A stretch of 34,397 nt of DNA from Halococcus salsus (lineage in GTDB: Archaea; Halobacteriota; Halobacteria; Halobacteriales; Halococcaceae). The position numbers were made by a program, and so were the translations under genes. Positions 1 through 9,019 of this stretch are shown here, one piece after another. Under the pieces are notes generated by a model. That model worked only from the letters and a program-made list of their open reading frames with translations. It was not told where the DNA came from and did not search any database. Position 1 is the first letter of the stretch, and the number at the start of each line of letters is the position of its first letter. The stretch is taken from the NCBI RefSeq assembly GCF_009900715.1, contig NZ_JAAAJC010000002.1, positions 383,094 to 417,490 of the forward strand. The letters are read 5' to 3'.

Positions 1-23
1 GCGAACCTCACTCACGACACCAA

Positions 24-1292
24 ATGACACACGACACGACACCCGATTCGACCGACCGCGTCGCGCTCGCCTTCTCCGGCGGGCTGGATACCACCGTCTG
101 CGTCCCGCTCCTCGAAGAGGAGTACGGCTACGACGAGGTAGTCGGCGTCACCGTCGACGTCGGCCAGCCCACGAAGGAGTTCGCCGAAGCAGAAGAAACC
201 GCCGAGGCGCTCGACCTCGAACACTACGTGGTCGACGCGAAGGACGCGTTCGCCGACACCTGTCTCGACGCCGTCCGCGCCAACGCCACCTACCAGGGCT
301 ATCCCCTCGGGACGGCGCTCGCTCGGCCCGTGATCGCCGAGGCCATCCTCGACGTGGCGCTCGAAAACGACTGTAGCGCGCTCGCGCACGGCTGTACCGG
401 CAAGGGTAACGACCAACTCAGGTTCGAGGCCGTCTGGCGCGACTCCGAACTCGACGTGATCGCGCCGGTCCGCGAGCTCGGTCTCACCCGCGAGGTCGAA
501 CAGGAGTACGCCGACGAGCGCGACCTGCCCGTGGAGGGCGGCAACGCCGGCGCGTGGAGCATCGACACCAACCTCTGGAGCCGCTCGGTCGAGGGCTCCG
601 AACTCGAGGAACCGAACTACGTCCCGCCCGAGGACATCTACGACTGGACCCAGTCCCCGAGCGGTGAGACCGAACTCCTCGAACTCGAGTTCGAGGACGG
701 CTACCCGGTGGCGCTCGACGGCGAGGCGATGGACCCGATCGAGCTCATCGAGGAACTCAACGAGGTCGCCGGGAGCCACGGCGTCGGCCGGACCGACCTG
801 ATGGAGGACCGGATGCTCGGGCTCAAAGTCAGGGAGAACTACGAGCACCCGGCCGCCACGGTCCTGTTGAACGCCCACGAGGCGCTCGAATCGCTCGTGC
901 TCACGAAGGAGGAACGGAGCTTCAAGAAGGGGATCGACCACGAGTGGGCCGAGAAGGCCTACGAAGGGCTGCTCGCCGCGCCGCTGGTCGACGCCCTCGA
1001 TGGCTTCATCGACTCGACCCAGGAACGCGTTACTGGCACCGTCACGATAAAACTCGACGGCGGCCAGGCCCGCGCGGTCGGTCGCGAGAGCGAGTACGGC
1101 GTCTACTCGGCCGCCGCAGCCTCGTTCAACACCGCCGACGTCGGCGGCGGCATCGAGCAGGCCGACGCCACCGGAGTAGCCAAGTACCACGGCTTCCAGT
1201 CGCGGCTCGCGAGCCGCGTGATGGAGTCGGCCGAATCCGCGAAACCCCTCGCCGACGGCGGGGCGGAAGACGACGAGAGCGGGGACGAGTGA
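24..1292 (+). CDS. argG: Argininosuccinate synthase
   Basis: Joins citrulline and aspartate with ATP to make argininosuccinate, the seventh step of arginine synthesis, in the cytoplasm. The N-terminal ATP-pyrophosphatase loop reads AFSGGLDTT with the SGGLDT core at residues 18-23, and the family segment HGCTGKGNDQLRFE follows near residue 122. The length of 422 aa is slightly above the usual 395-410 aa because of an acidic C-terminal tail. The first ATG lies only 23 bases into the window, so its promoter is mostly outside and an earlier start cannot be fully excluded; the start fits the family N-terminus. The stop is separated by one base from the argH ATG, so the two genes are translated as a pair. 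Identification is secure. Confidence 0.97.
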   Translation: MTHDTTPDSTDRVALAFSGGLDTTVCVPLLEEEYGYDEVVGVTVDVGQPTKEFAEAEETAEALDLEHYVVDAKDAFADTCLDAVRANATYQGYPLGTALARPVIAEAILDVALENDCSALAHGCTGKGNDQLRFEAVWRDSELDVIAPVRELGLTREVEQEYADERDLPVEGGNAGAWSIDTNLWSRSVEGSELEEPNYVPPEDIYDWTQSPSGETELLELEFEDGYPVALDGEAMDPIELIEELNEVAGSHGVGRTDLMEDRMLGLKVRENYEHPAATVLLNAHEALESLVLTKEERSFKKGIDHEWAEKAYEGLLAAPLVDALDGFIDSTQERVTGTVTIKLDGGQARAVGRESEYGVYSAAAASFNTADVGGGIEQADATGVAKYHGFQSRLASRVMESAESAKPLADGGAEDDESGDE

Positions 1293-1293
1293 G

Positions 1294-2751
1294 ATGAGCG
1301 AGGAGAGCGACGTGGTGCGGGGCGAGCGCTTCAGCGGCGGCCCCGCCCGCGGCTTCCTCTCCTCGATGGTCGCCGACGAACGGATCTTCCGTGCGGACCT
1401 CGCGGTCGACCGCGCCCACGTCGTGATGCTCGACGAACAGGGGGTCGTCGACGAGGAGAGCGCGGGGTCGATCCTCGATGGCCTCGCCGCGGTCGAGGAG
1501 GCAGGCTACGACCAGCTTTCGGGCGAGGACGTCCACGCCGCCATCGAGTCGGCGGTCATCGACTGCATCGGCCCCGACGGTGGCCGGATGCACACCGCAC
1601 GGAGCCGCAACGACGAGGTGGCGACCTGCATCCGCTACCGGTTCCGCGAGGACCTGCTCGATACCGTCGACGCGACCCTCGCCCTCCGTTCGGCGCTGCT
1701 CGAGAGCGCACGCGAGCACACGGAGACCCTGATGCCCGGCTACACCCACCGCCAACCCGCCCAGCCCACCACCGTCGGCCACCTCCTCGCCTCCTACGAG
1801 CAGGCGTTCGCGCGGGACACCGAGCGGCTGGTGGCGGCCTACGACCGCACGAACCGCTCGCCGCTCGGCGCGGCGGCCTTCGCGGGCACGCCCTTCGAGG
1901 TCGACCGCGAGCGTACCGCCGACCTCCTCGGCTTCGATGGGCTCGTCGAGAACTCGATGGACGCGGTCTCGACGCGGGACTTCCTGGTCGAGGGCGCGAG
2001 CGCGCTCGCTTCCTTGGCCGTGTCGCTCTCGGGGCTCGCCACCGACCTCGTGGAGTTCGCGAGCGACGGCTACCTCGACGTCCACGACGACTACGCCTCG
2101 ACCTCCTCGATCATGCCCCAGAAGAAGAACCCCGACTCGCTCGAACTCGTTCGGGCCTGTGCGGGCGACGCGAATGCGGGACTGAACGGGCTGCTGACCA
2201 CACTGAAGGGGCTCCCACGGGCGTACAACCGCGACCTCCAGACCGCGACGCCCCACGCGTGGGATAGCGTCGACGCCGTCGTTCCCGCGACCGAGGTGGC
2301 CGCCGGCGCGGTGGCGACCGCGAGGTGGGAGCGGGAGGCGCTCGCCGACGCCGCCAGTGCGGGGTTCTCGACCGCGACCGGCGTCGCGGACCTGCTCGCG
2401 ATGGCGGGGCTCCCTTTCAGAACTGCCCACGAGATCCTCGCCCTCGCCGCCGAAGACATCGAGAACGGTGCAGCCGTCGAGTACGAAACGGTCGCGACCG
2501 CCGCGGAGGCGGTGCTCGACGACTCGCTCGACACCTACGTCGAGCGCGAGGCGGTCGAGCGCGCGCTCGACCCCGAGGCCAGCGTGGCGAGCCGCGACTC
2601 GTTCGGCGGTCCCGCCCCCGCGTCCGTCGAAGCCGCGCTCGGCCGGCGCGAGGCGGGGGTCGACGAGGACGAGGACGCGCTCGCCGACCGGCGCGCGCAG
2701 CTCGACGGCGCTGCCGAAGCACTCGAACGGGAGGTGGCCCGACGTGGCTGA
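1294..2751 (+). CDS. argH: Argininosuccinate lyase
   Basis: Splits argininosuccinate into arginine and fumarate, the last arginine step. The fumarase/aspartase superfamily signature SSIMPQKKNPD is at residues 271-281, and the early segment DGGRMHTARSRNDEVAT carries the substrate-binding RSRND. The length of 485 aa is close to that of the family. The ATG follows the argG stop after a single base, so argGH forms a two-gene unit. A 156-base gap with its own TATA-like boxes separates it from lysW, so argGH may be transcribed separately from the rest of the arginine cluster. A short T run at 2817-2821 could help end the argGH transcript, but this is weak. Confidence 0.97.
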   Translation: MSEESDVVRGERFSGGPARGFLSSMVADERIFRADLAVDRAHVVMLDEQGVVDEESAGSILDGLAAVEEAGYDQLSGEDVHAAIESAVIDCIGPDGGRMHTARSRNDEVATCIRYRFREDLLDTVDATLALRSALLESAREHTETLMPGYTHRQPAQPTTVGHLLASYEQAFARDTERLVAAYDRTNRSPLGAAAFAGTPFEVDRERTADLLGFDGLVENSMDAVSTRDFLVEGASALASLAVSLSGLATDLVEFASDGYLDVHDDYASTSSIMPQKKNPDSLELVRACAGDANAGLNGLLTTLKGLPRAYNRDLQTATPHAWDSVDAVVPATEVAAGAVATARWEREALADAASAGFSTATGVADLLAMAGLPFRTAHEILALAAEDIENGAAVEYETVATAAEAVLDDSLDTYVEREAVERALDPEASVASRDSFGGPAPASVEAALGRREAGVDEDEDALADRRAQLDGAAEALEREVARRG

Positions 2752-2850
2752 GCGACCGCCCCCGCGAGGGGGAACATTCATCTCGTCGTCACCGACGAAC
2801 CGCGCGAACTGACCGCTTTTTCCGCCGGAGCGACGGCTACGGATTCCTGT

Positions 2851-2902
2851 AAATTATCGAACAAGTTCGAAGCGTTTAAGCCGATAGACGGGTGAGAGGA
2901 GG
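2851..2902 (+). promoter_or_regulatory. Promoter and ribosome-binding site of the lysW-argF operon
   Basis: Two AT-rich boxes stand in the gap before lysW: AAATTATC at 2851-2858 and GTTTAAG at 2874-2880. AGGAGG at 2897-2902 is a good Shine-Dalgarno sequence five bases before the lysW ATG at 2908. If the first box is used, transcription would begin near 2880 and the leader would contain the Shine-Dalgarno sequence. If the second is used, the transcript would be nearly leaderless. The presence of the Shine-Dalgarno sequence favours the first box. This is inference from spacing only. Confidence 0.5.
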
Positions 2903-2907
2903 GTACA

Positions 2908-3072
2908 ATGGCAACCTGTCCGGAATGCGGCGGCGACGTGACGCTGTACGACGACGCCGAAGTCGGCGAGATCCTCGACTGTGGGACCTGTGGGAGCGAG
3001 CTCGAAGTGGTCGAGACCGACCCCGCGACGCTCGAGACCGCCCCCGAGCTCGAAGAGGACTGGGGGGAGTGA
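2908..3072 (+). CDS. lysW: Amino-group carrier protein LysW/ArgW
   Basis: A 54-residue acidic protein that carries the growing ornithine precursor. The gamma-carboxyl of its C-terminal glutamate is ligated to the alpha-amino group of glutamate, which protects the amino group as acetyl does in bacteria. Direct evidence is the zinc-ribbon pairs CPEC (residues 4-7) and CGTC (25-28) and the family's hallmark C-terminus EDWGE ending exactly at the stop. A Shine-Dalgarno sequence precedes the ATG and the stop is followed after one base by the argX GTG. It is short enough to be missed by gene callers with a length cut-off. Because haloarchaea are known to make lysine by the diaminopimelate route, and because argG, argH and argF flank it, it most likely serves arginine only. 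Confidence 0.95.
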   Translation: MATCPECGGDVTLYDDAEVGEILDCGTCGSELEVVETDPATLETAPELEEDWGE

Positions 3073-3073
3073 C

Positions 3074-3946
3074 GTGAACATCGGCGTGCTCTACTCGCGC
3101 ATCCGGCGCGACGAGAAGCTCCTGCTCTCGGAGCTCCGGGAGCGCGGCCACGAGGTCACGAAGGTCGACGTCCGCGACCTGCGTTTCGGCCTCTCCGAGC
3201 CGCCGGCGGCGTTCGAGGGCGTCGACCTCGTCGTGGACCGATGTCTCGCGACCAGCCGGAGCACGTACGCGACGCGGTTCCTCGATTCGTACGGTATCCC
3301 CGTGATCAACAGCGCCGACACCGCCGAGGTCTGCGCCGACAAGGTGAAGAACAGCCTCGCGCTCGCGAGCGCGGGCGTTCCGACACCCACCACCGAGGTC
3401 GCGTTCACGAAGGACGCGGCGCTCGAAACCATCGAGGACTTCGGCTATCCCTGTGTCCTCAAACCCGTCATCGGGTCGTGGGGTCGGCTGATGGCGAAGA
3501 TCGACTCCCGGGACGCCGCCGAGGCGATCCTCGAACACAAAGCCACGCTGGGCCACTACGAGCACAAGGTGTTCTACGTCCAGGAGTTCGTCGAGAAACC
3601 CGGGCGCGACATCCGGGTTTTGACGACAGACGGCGACCCCGTCGCCGCGGAGGCGCGCTCGTCGGACCACTGGCTCACCAACGCCTCGAAAGGGGCCGAG
3701 GCAACGGCGTTCGAACTCGACGACGAGGCCCGCGACCTCGTGGCCCGCGCGAGCGACGCCGTCGGCGGCGGCCTCCTCGGGGTGGACCTGATGGAGACCG
3801 GCGATTCATACACCGTGCACGAGGTGAATCACACGGTGGAGTTCAAGGCGCTCGCCGAGGCCACCGACGTCGACGTGCCCGCGCGCGTGGTCGACTGGCT
3901 CGAAACCAAGGTCGCGGCCGACTCCGCGACGGTGACCGCACCGTGA
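3074..3946 (+). CDS. argX: Glutamate--[LysW] ligase ArgX (LysX family)
   Basis: ATP-grasp ligase that attaches glutamate to the C-terminal glutamate of LysW/ArgW, the entry step of carrier-bound ornithine synthesis. The protein begins with the family's N-terminus MNIGVLYSR when read from GTG at 3074, giving 290 aa, the usual size. A longer reading from 2981 would run back through lysW and is rejected. The LysX/RimK-type signature KPGRDIR lies at residues 175-181, and the metal-binding EVNHTVEF is near the C-terminus. The start lies one base behind the lysW stop, so the ligase and its carrier substrate are translationally coupled. Whether it also accepts alpha-aminoadipate cannot be read safely from the sequence. 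The arginine context favours glutamate. Confidence 0.93.
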   Translation: MNIGVLYSRIRRDEKLLLSELRERGHEVTKVDVRDLRFGLSEPPAAFEGVDLVVDRCLATSRSTYATRFLDSYGIPVINSADTAEVCADKVKNSLALASAGVPTPTTEVAFTKDAALETIEDFGYPCVLKPVIGSWGRLMAKIDSRDAAEAILEHKATLGHYEHKVFYVQEFVEKPGRDIRVLTTDGDPVAAEARSSDHWLTNASKGAEATAFELDDEARDLVARASDAVGGGLLGVDLMETGDSYTVHEVNHTVEFKALAEATDVDVPARVVDWLETKVAADSATVTAP

Positions 3947-3965
3947 GCCTCGTGAGGGAAGGCGA

Positions 3966-5003
3966 ATGACGAAGACCGCGTCGGTGGTCGGCGCGAGCGG
4001 GTTCACCGGTGGCGAGCTCCTTCGCCTCATCGACTCACACCCCGAGTTCGAACTCGAAGAAGCCACTAGCCGCGAGTACACCAACAAGACTCTTGGCTCG
4101 GTCCACCCGAACCTCCGGGGGATCGACCAGCGCTTCAGCGACCCCACCGACCTCGCGAGCGTCGACGTGCTGTTCGCCGCGACGCCACACGGCGTGTCGA
4201 TGGAGCACATCGACGCCTTCCAAGAGGCTGCCGACACGGTGGTGGACCTGAGCGCGGACTTTCGACTGGAGAGTGAAGAACAGTACGACGAGTGGTACGA
4301 CGGGCACACGCGCCCCGAACTCCTCGACGAGTCGGTCTACGCGCTCCCCGAGCGCCATCGCGACGAGCTTCCGGGGGCTTCCCTGATCGCGGCGGGCGGC
4401 TGCAACGCCACCGCCACGGTTCTCGGGCTGGGGCCGCTGTTCGACGGGGGGATCCTCTCAGGCGACGAGCGGATCGTGGTCGACGTCAAGGTTGGCTCGT
4501 CGGAAGGCGGTGCCGGCGGCGGGAACGCCTCCTCGCATCCCGAACGATCGGGCGTCGTGCGCCCCTACGCGCCGACCGGCCACCGTCACGAAGCCGAGAT
4601 CGTCCAGGCGTTCGGGTGTAACGTCGCGTTCACCGCCCACGCGGTCGACATGGTTCGCGGAGCGTCGGCGACGTGTCACGTCTTCCCCGAGAATCCGGTG
4701 TCGACGGGCGACCTCTGGAGTGCGTTTCGAGAGTCCTACGACGACGAACCGTTCGTACGGCTCGTGGCCGGCGGCACAGGAGTATATCGCTACCCCGAAC
4801 CCAAGGCGGTCGCGGGGACCAATCACGCCGAGGTCGGCTTCGAGCTCGACCCGAGTAACAAACGAATCGTGGTGTTTTCGGCCATCGACAACATGATGAA
4901 AGGTTCTGCAGGGCAAGCGATACAGGCGGCGAACGTCGCGTTCGGCTACGACGAAACGGCCGGCCTCGACTTTCAGGGGCTCCACCCCGTGGGGACGCCA
5001 TGA
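3966..5003 (+). CDS. argC: [LysW]-glutamyl-phosphate reductase (ArgC/LysY family)
   Basis: NADPH-dependent reductase that turns the carrier-bound glutamyl phosphate into the semialdehyde. The Rossmann motif GASGFTGGELLR is at residues 9-20. The catalytic cysteine is Cys146 in AGGCNATATVLGLGPL. The 345-aa length matches ArgC. The ATG is 19 bases after argX, and its stop overlaps the argB ATG in an ATGA. It belongs to the N-acetyl-gamma-glutamyl-phosphate reductase family, but lysW and argX just upstream, and no visible N-acetylglutamate synthase in the window, imply a LysW-bound rather than an acetylated substrate. Family identity is certain; carrier specificity is inferred from context. Confidence 0.95.
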   Translation: MTKTASVVGASGFTGGELLRLIDSHPEFELEEATSREYTNKTLGSVHPNLRGIDQRFSDPTDLASVDVLFAATPHGVSMEHIDAFQEAADTVVDLSADFRLESEEQYDEWYDGHTRPELLDESVYALPERHRDELPGASLIAAGGCNATATVLGLGPLFDGGILSGDERIVVDVKVGSSEGGAGGGNASSHPERSGVVRPYAPTGHRHEAEIVQAFGCNVAFTAHAVDMVRGASATCHVFPENPVSTGDLWSAFRESYDDEPFVRLVAGGTGVYRYPEPKAVAGTNHAEVGFELDPSNKRIVVFSAIDNMMKGSAGQAIQAANVAFGYDETAGLDFQGLHPVGTP

Positions 5004-5836
5004 CGGTCGTCCTCAAGATCGGCGGCGCGCGTGCCGTGAACCCGGCGGGTGCGGTCGCGGACGTCGCCGAACTCGTCGCCGAGGGCGAGCGGGTCGTCGT
5101 GGTTCACGGCGGTTCGACCGCGGTCGACGACACCCTCGACCAGCTCGGCGAGGAGCCCGAGTACGTCGAGAGTCCCTCCGGCGTCGTCGGGCGGTTCACC
5201 GACGAGCGCACGATGGAGGTCTTCGAGATGGTTCTGCCCGGGAAACTCAACACCGACCTCACGGCGTCGCTGCGGGCGGCGGGCGTGGACGCGCTCGGCC
5301 TCTCCGGGGTGGACGGTGGACTGCTCACCGGCCCGCGGAAGTCCGCGGTCAGGGTTGTCGAGGACGGCAAGAAGAAGATCCGGCGGGGCGAGCACTCCGG
5401 GAAGATCGAGTCGGTGAACGCCGACCTGCTCGAAACGCTGCTCGACGGGGGCTATACTCCTGTAGTGACGGTGCCGATGCTCGCCGACGACGGCGTCCCC
5501 GTGAACGCCGACGCCGACCGGGCGGCCGCGGCGGTCGCGGGCGCGCTCGGCGCGGAGCTCGTTGTGCTCACCGACGTCCCCGGCGTGCTCGCCGACCCCG
5601 AGGACGACTCGACGCTCATCGAGCGTGCGGAGACGCCCGACGAACTCGATTCGATCGAAAGCGCGGCGGAAGGGTTCATGGGCAAGAAGGTGATGGCGGC
5701 GAAGGAGGCGCTCTCCGGTGGGGCGAGTGAAGTGATCGTGGCGACCGCGAACGCCGATTCGCCCGTGCTCGCGGCGCTCGACGGTAGCGGGACCCACATC
5801 CTCCCCGCGGCGCTCGAAACGGAGGCGACGGCATGA
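5000..5836 (+). CDS. argB: [LysW]-glutamate kinase (ArgB/LysZ family)
   Basis: Amino-acid kinase that phosphorylates the side-chain carboxyl of LysW-bound glutamate before ArgC acts. It opens with VVLKIGGARAVNPAG, the phosphate-binding segment, followed by VVVVHGGSTAVDD, both typical of the family. The middle region GLSGVDGGLLTGPRK and the late segment VNADADRAAAAVAGALGAE also match the carbamate-kinase-like fold. The length is 278 aa. It overlaps argC by four bases at its start and argD by four at its end. There is no N-terminal helix like that of arginine-inhibited bacterial kinases, so feedback by arginine through that element is not expected (inference). Confidence 0.94.
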   Translation: MTVVLKIGGARAVNPAGAVADVAELVAEGERVVVVHGGSTAVDDTLDQLGEEPEYVESPSGVVGRFTDERTMEVFEMVLPGKLNTDLTASLRAAGVDALGLSGVDGGLLTGPRKSAVRVVEDGKKKIRRGEHSGKIESVNADLLETLLDGGYTPVVTVPMLADDGVPVNADADRAAAAVAGALGAELVVLTDVPGVLADPEDDSTLIERAETPDELDSIESAAEGFMGKKVMAAKEALSGGASEVIVATANADSPVLAALDGSGTHILPAALETEATA

Positions 5837-6969
5837 GTAACTTCATCCACTCGGAGAAACCGATCCGGATCGCCCACGGCGACGGTGTCTACCTCTACGA
5901 TACCGATGGGACCGAGTACCTCGACTGTGGCGCGAGCTACGCGTGTACACCGCTCGGGCACAGCCACCCCGCCGTCGACGAGGCGGTCCACGACCAGGTC
6001 GACCGGCTGACGTTCGTCCAGGCCTCCTACCCCGTCGACGCGCGCGACCGGGCGTTCGACGCGCTCGCCGCCGCGGCCCCCGATGGGTTGGAGAACGTCT
6101 GGCTCTGCAATTCCGGAACGGAGGCGAACGAGGCCGCACTGAAGTTCGCCCGGAGCGCCACTGGTCGGTCGAAGATCGTCGCCACGATGCAGGGCTTCCA
6201 CGGCCGGACGATGGGCGCGCTCGCGACGACGTGGAACAGCGATTATCGTGATCCGTTCGAGCCGCTGATCGGCGACGTGGAGTTCGTGCCCTACGGGGAT
6301 AGCGAGGCGCTCGCGGAGGCGGTCGACGACGAGACGGCAGCGGTGATCGTCGAACCCATCCAGGGCGAGGGCGGGATCAACGTTCCCACCGACGGCTACC
6401 TCGCGGCGGCGCGCGAGTGCACGGCGGACGCGGGCGCGGCGCTGGTCTTCGACGAGGTACAGACGGGGATGGGCCGGACGGGAACCCTCTGGGCCTCCCA
6501 GCAGGCCGGTGTCGTCCCGGACGTCCTCACGACCGCGAAGGGGCTGGCGAACGGCCTCCCCGCGGGGACGGCGCTCTGTGCCGACTGGATCGCCGACGAC
6601 CACGGCCCGCACAACGCGACCTTCAGCGGCGGCCCGGTCGTGAGCGCCGCGGTCGACGCCACCGTCTCGACGCTGGTCGAAGAGGAGGTCCCGAGCAACG
6701 CTGGCGAGGTCGGTGAGTACCTCCGGGCGGGACTCGACACCGAGATCGGCGACGACGTCCGCGATATCCGGGGTGAAGGACTCATGATCGGTATCGAGGT
6801 CAAACGCGGCGCGAACCGCGCGCTCCGCGACCTCGCGCTCGACACGAGCCTCCTCGCGCTCCCCGCCGGGCGCTCGGTGGTCCGTCTCCTCCCGCCGCTG
6901 GTCCTCGACGAGGACGACGCGGACGAGGTCATCGACGCGCTCTCGAACGTGCTCGGGGGCGAGTCGTGA
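5833..6969 (+). CDS. argD: [LysW]-semialdehyde aminotransferase (ArgD/LysJ family)
   Basis: PLP enzyme of aminotransferase class III that converts the LysW-bound semialdehyde to LysW-ornithine with glutamate as amino donor. The PLP-binding lysine is Lys236 in LTTAKGLANGLPAG, preceded by the aspartate of FDEVQTGMGRTG that contacts the pyridine ring. The phosphate-binding region NSGTEANEAALKFAR is near residue 94. The length of 378 aa is normal for ArgD. It is joined to argB and argE by 4-base overlaps, so the stoichiometry of these enzymes is probably set by translational coupling. Confidence 0.95.
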   Translation: MSNFIHSEKPIRIAHGDGVYLYDTDGTEYLDCGASYACTPLGHSHPAVDEAVHDQVDRLTFVQASYPVDARDRAFDALAAAAPDGLENVWLCNSGTEANEAALKFARSATGRSKIVATMQGFHGRTMGALATTWNSDYRDPFEPLIGDVEFVPYGDSEALAEAVDDETAAVIVEPIQGEGGINVPTDGYLAAARECTADAGAALVFDEVQTGMGRTGTLWASQQAGVVPDVLTTAKGLANGLPAGTALCADWIADDHGPHNATFSGGPVVSAAVDATVSTLVEEEVPSNAGEVGEYLRAGLDTEIGDDVRDIRGEGLMIGIEVKRGANRALRDLALDTSLLALPAGRSVVRLLPPLVLDEDDADEVIDALSNVLGGES

Positions 6970-8033
6970 GCGAAGCCGTCGCGGGCGTCTCGGACGAACA
7001 GGCCCGCGGACTCCTCGTCGACCTCGTGGGGACGCCCTCGCCGTCGGGCGAGGAGCGGGCGTGTGCCGACCTGCTGGTCTCGTTCTTCGAGACCCACGGC
7101 CGCGAAGCGTGGCTCGACGAGGTCGGCAACGTCCGTGCGCCCGCAGACGACTCGCTCCTGCTGACCTCCCACATCGATACGGTCCCCGGGGACATCCCGG
7201 TCCGCGTCGAGGAGACCGACGGGGTCGAGTCCCTCTGGGGTCGTGGGAGCGTCGACGCGACCGGCCCGCTCGCCGCGATGGCGGTCGCCGCCGTCGAGAC
7301 CGGCGTGAGTTTCGTGGGCGTGGTCGGCGAGGAGACCGACTCGCGCGGCGCGCGCCACCTCGTCGAGACGCGCGACCCGCCCGATGCGGTCGTCAACGGC
7401 GAACCCTCTGGCTGGGACGGGATCACCCTCGGTTATCGGGGGCTGCTGGCCGGCACCTACGTCGCCACCAGTGAATCGGGGCACACCTCCCGCCCCGGCA
7501 ACAACGCGATCGAGGACGCGATCGAGTGGTGGAGCCGGGTCGGCGAGGCCGTGGCGGCCGACGGCGACGAGTGGACCCCGGTGTTCGAGCGCGTGACGAC
7601 CAAACCGACGGCGATCCAGGGTGGGATCTCCGACGACGGGCTCTCGGTCGAGGCCACGATGGAGGTCCAGTTCCGGGTGCCACCCAGCCTGACGACCGAC
7701 GAGGTCCGTGAGGCCGCCGACGGCGAGCTCGACGGCGGCACCGTCCGGTGGCACGACGAGGTCGTACCCGTGATGACGAACCCACGGAGTTCGCTCGCGA
7801 GCGCCTTCCGCGGGGCGATCCGGAAGACCGGCGACGACCCCCGACTCCTCCGGAAGACGGGGACGAGCGACATGAACGTCTATCAGACCTGGGACTGCCC
7901 GATGGTGACCTACGGGCCGGGGAACTCGGACCTCGACCACGCGCCCGACGAACACCTCTCGCTCGTCGAGTACGACGACAGCATCGCCGTCCTCGAAGCC
8001 GTCGCCGAGCGGGTCGCGGAGGACGGCGGATGA
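6966..8033 (+). CDS. argE: [LysW]-ornithine hydrolase (ArgE/LysK, peptidase M20 family)
   Basis: Metal-dependent deacylase that frees ornithine from the carrier so LysW can be reused. Metal ligands are visible as His69 and Asp71 in SHIDTVPGD, and the catalytic pair Glu122-Glu123 in VVGEETDSRGARH. The length of 355 aa fits LysK rather than the longer bacterial ArgE. It starts with GTG at 6966 inside a GTGA overlap with the argD stop; no ATG at a suitable place exists. Its stop overlaps the argF ATG. The substrate (LysW-ornithine rather than acetylornithine) is inferred from the operon. Confidence 0.93.
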   Translation: MSEAVAGVSDEQARGLLVDLVGTPSPSGEERACADLLVSFFETHGREAWLDEVGNVRAPADDSLLLTSHIDTVPGDIPVRVEETDGVESLWGRGSVDATGPLAAMAVAAVETGVSFVGVVGEETDSRGARHLVETRDPPDAVVNGEPSGWDGITLGYRGLLAGTYVATSESGHTSRPGNNAIEDAIEWWSRVGEAVAADGDEWTPVFERVTTKPTAIQGGISDDGLSVEATMEVQFRVPPSLTTDEVREAADGELDGGTVRWHDEVVPVMTNPRSSLASAFRGAIRKTGDDPRLLRKTGTSDMNVYQTWDCPMVTYGPGNSDLDHAPDEHLSLVEYDDSIAVLEAVAERVAEDGG

Positions 8034-8956
8034 GCCTCGACGCGGGCGGCGTTCGCCACTTCACCGACGTCGACGACCTCAGTCGAACGGAGCTCGAAAC
8101 CGTGCTCGACGCCGCGAGCGGCTTCAAATCACAGGTCGAGCGCGACGAGCCCCATCCCGTCCTCGAACGCAAAACCCTCGGGATGGTCTTCGAGAAACCC
8201 TCGACCAGAACCAGAGTCTCCTTCGAGACCGGGATGACCCAGCTCGGCGGCCACGCGGTCTTCCTCGGCCCCGACGACATCGGCCTCGGCGGGCGCGAAC
8301 CGCTGAAGGACATCTCCCGGACGCTCTCGGGCTACGTCGACTGCATCATGGTCCGGTTGTTCGATCATGCTGACCTCGACGAACTCGCCGCCCACGCTGG
8401 CGTCCCGGTCGTGAACGGTCTGACCGACGACGCCCACCCCTGCCAGACCCTCGCGGACCTGCTGACGGTCCGCGAGACGGTCGGGTTCGATGCCACCGTC
8501 GCGTGGGTCGGCGACGGCAACAACGTCGCGCAGTCGTTCGTGCTCGGCTGTGCGCTCGCCGGCGTCGACCTCACCGTGGCCACGCCGCCCGACTACGGCA
8601 TCAGTGAGGCAGTCTTCGACCGGGCGGCGGAGCTCGGAAGCGCGCCGACGGTGACCCACGACCCCGAGGCGGCGGTCGCGGACGCCGACGTGGTCTGTAC
8701 GGACGTCTGGGTCAGCATGGGCGAGGACGGGAATCGAGACGAGAAGCTCGCCGCGTTCGAGGAGGGTGGGTTTCAGGTGAACGACGATCTGCTGGCGGGG
8801 AGCGACGCACATCTGATGCACTGCCTACCCGCCCACCGCGGCGAGGAGGTAACGAACGCGGTGCTCGAGAGCGACCGCGAACTCGTCTGGCAGCAGGCCG
8901 AGAACCGTCTCCACGCCCAGAAGGGACTGCTCGCCTTCCTGCTCGACGCGCTCTGA
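8030..8956 (+). CDS. argF: Ornithine carbamoyltransferase
   Basis: Transfers a carbamoyl group to ornithine to give citrulline, the substrate of ArgG at the other end of the cluster. The carbamoyl-phosphate signature STRTR is at residues 58-62 (EKPSTRTRVSFE), HPCQ at 136-139, and the ornithine-loop HCLP at 264-267. From the ATG at 8030 the protein has 308 aa, the usual length. The same frame is open for another 94 codons upstream, but this part lies inside argE and reads as arginine-rich nonsense, so it is not used. The ATG overlaps the argE stop. It is the last gene of the arginine operon; 63 bases separate it from thrC. Confidence 0.97.
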   Translation: MSLDAGGVRHFTDVDDLSRTELETVLDAASGFKSQVERDEPHPVLERKTLGMVFEKPSTRTRVSFETGMTQLGGHAVFLGPDDIGLGGREPLKDISRTLSGYVDCIMVRLFDHADLDELAAHAGVPVVNGLTDDAHPCQTLADLLTVRETVGFDATVAWVGDGNNVAQSFVLGCALAGVDLTVATPPDYGISEAVFDRAAELGSAPTVTHDPEAAVADADVVCTDVWVSMGEDGNRDEKLAAFEEGGFQVNDDLLAGSDAHLMHCLPAHRGEEVTNAVLESDRELVWQQAENRLHAQKGLLAFLLDAL

Positions 8957-9019
8957 GAATTGCGGCAACGGGTCGCGACAACCGGCCCACTTTTCCTCGC
9001 GGCGCGTCTCTCGCGACCA

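Noticed and set aside
12..1190. Long minus-strand open frame (392 codons) opposite argG
   Set aside because: It is an antisense shadow caused by high GC at third positions; argG on the plus strand has all family motifs.
1126..2781. 551-codon minus-strand frame opposite argH
   Set aside because: Low-complexity Arg/Gly/Val-rich translation without family features; argH explains the region fully.
2325..2852. Plus-strand frame running past the argH stop toward lysW
   Set aside because: Arginine-rich shadow of argH in another frame; it would leave the lysW promoter inside a coding region.
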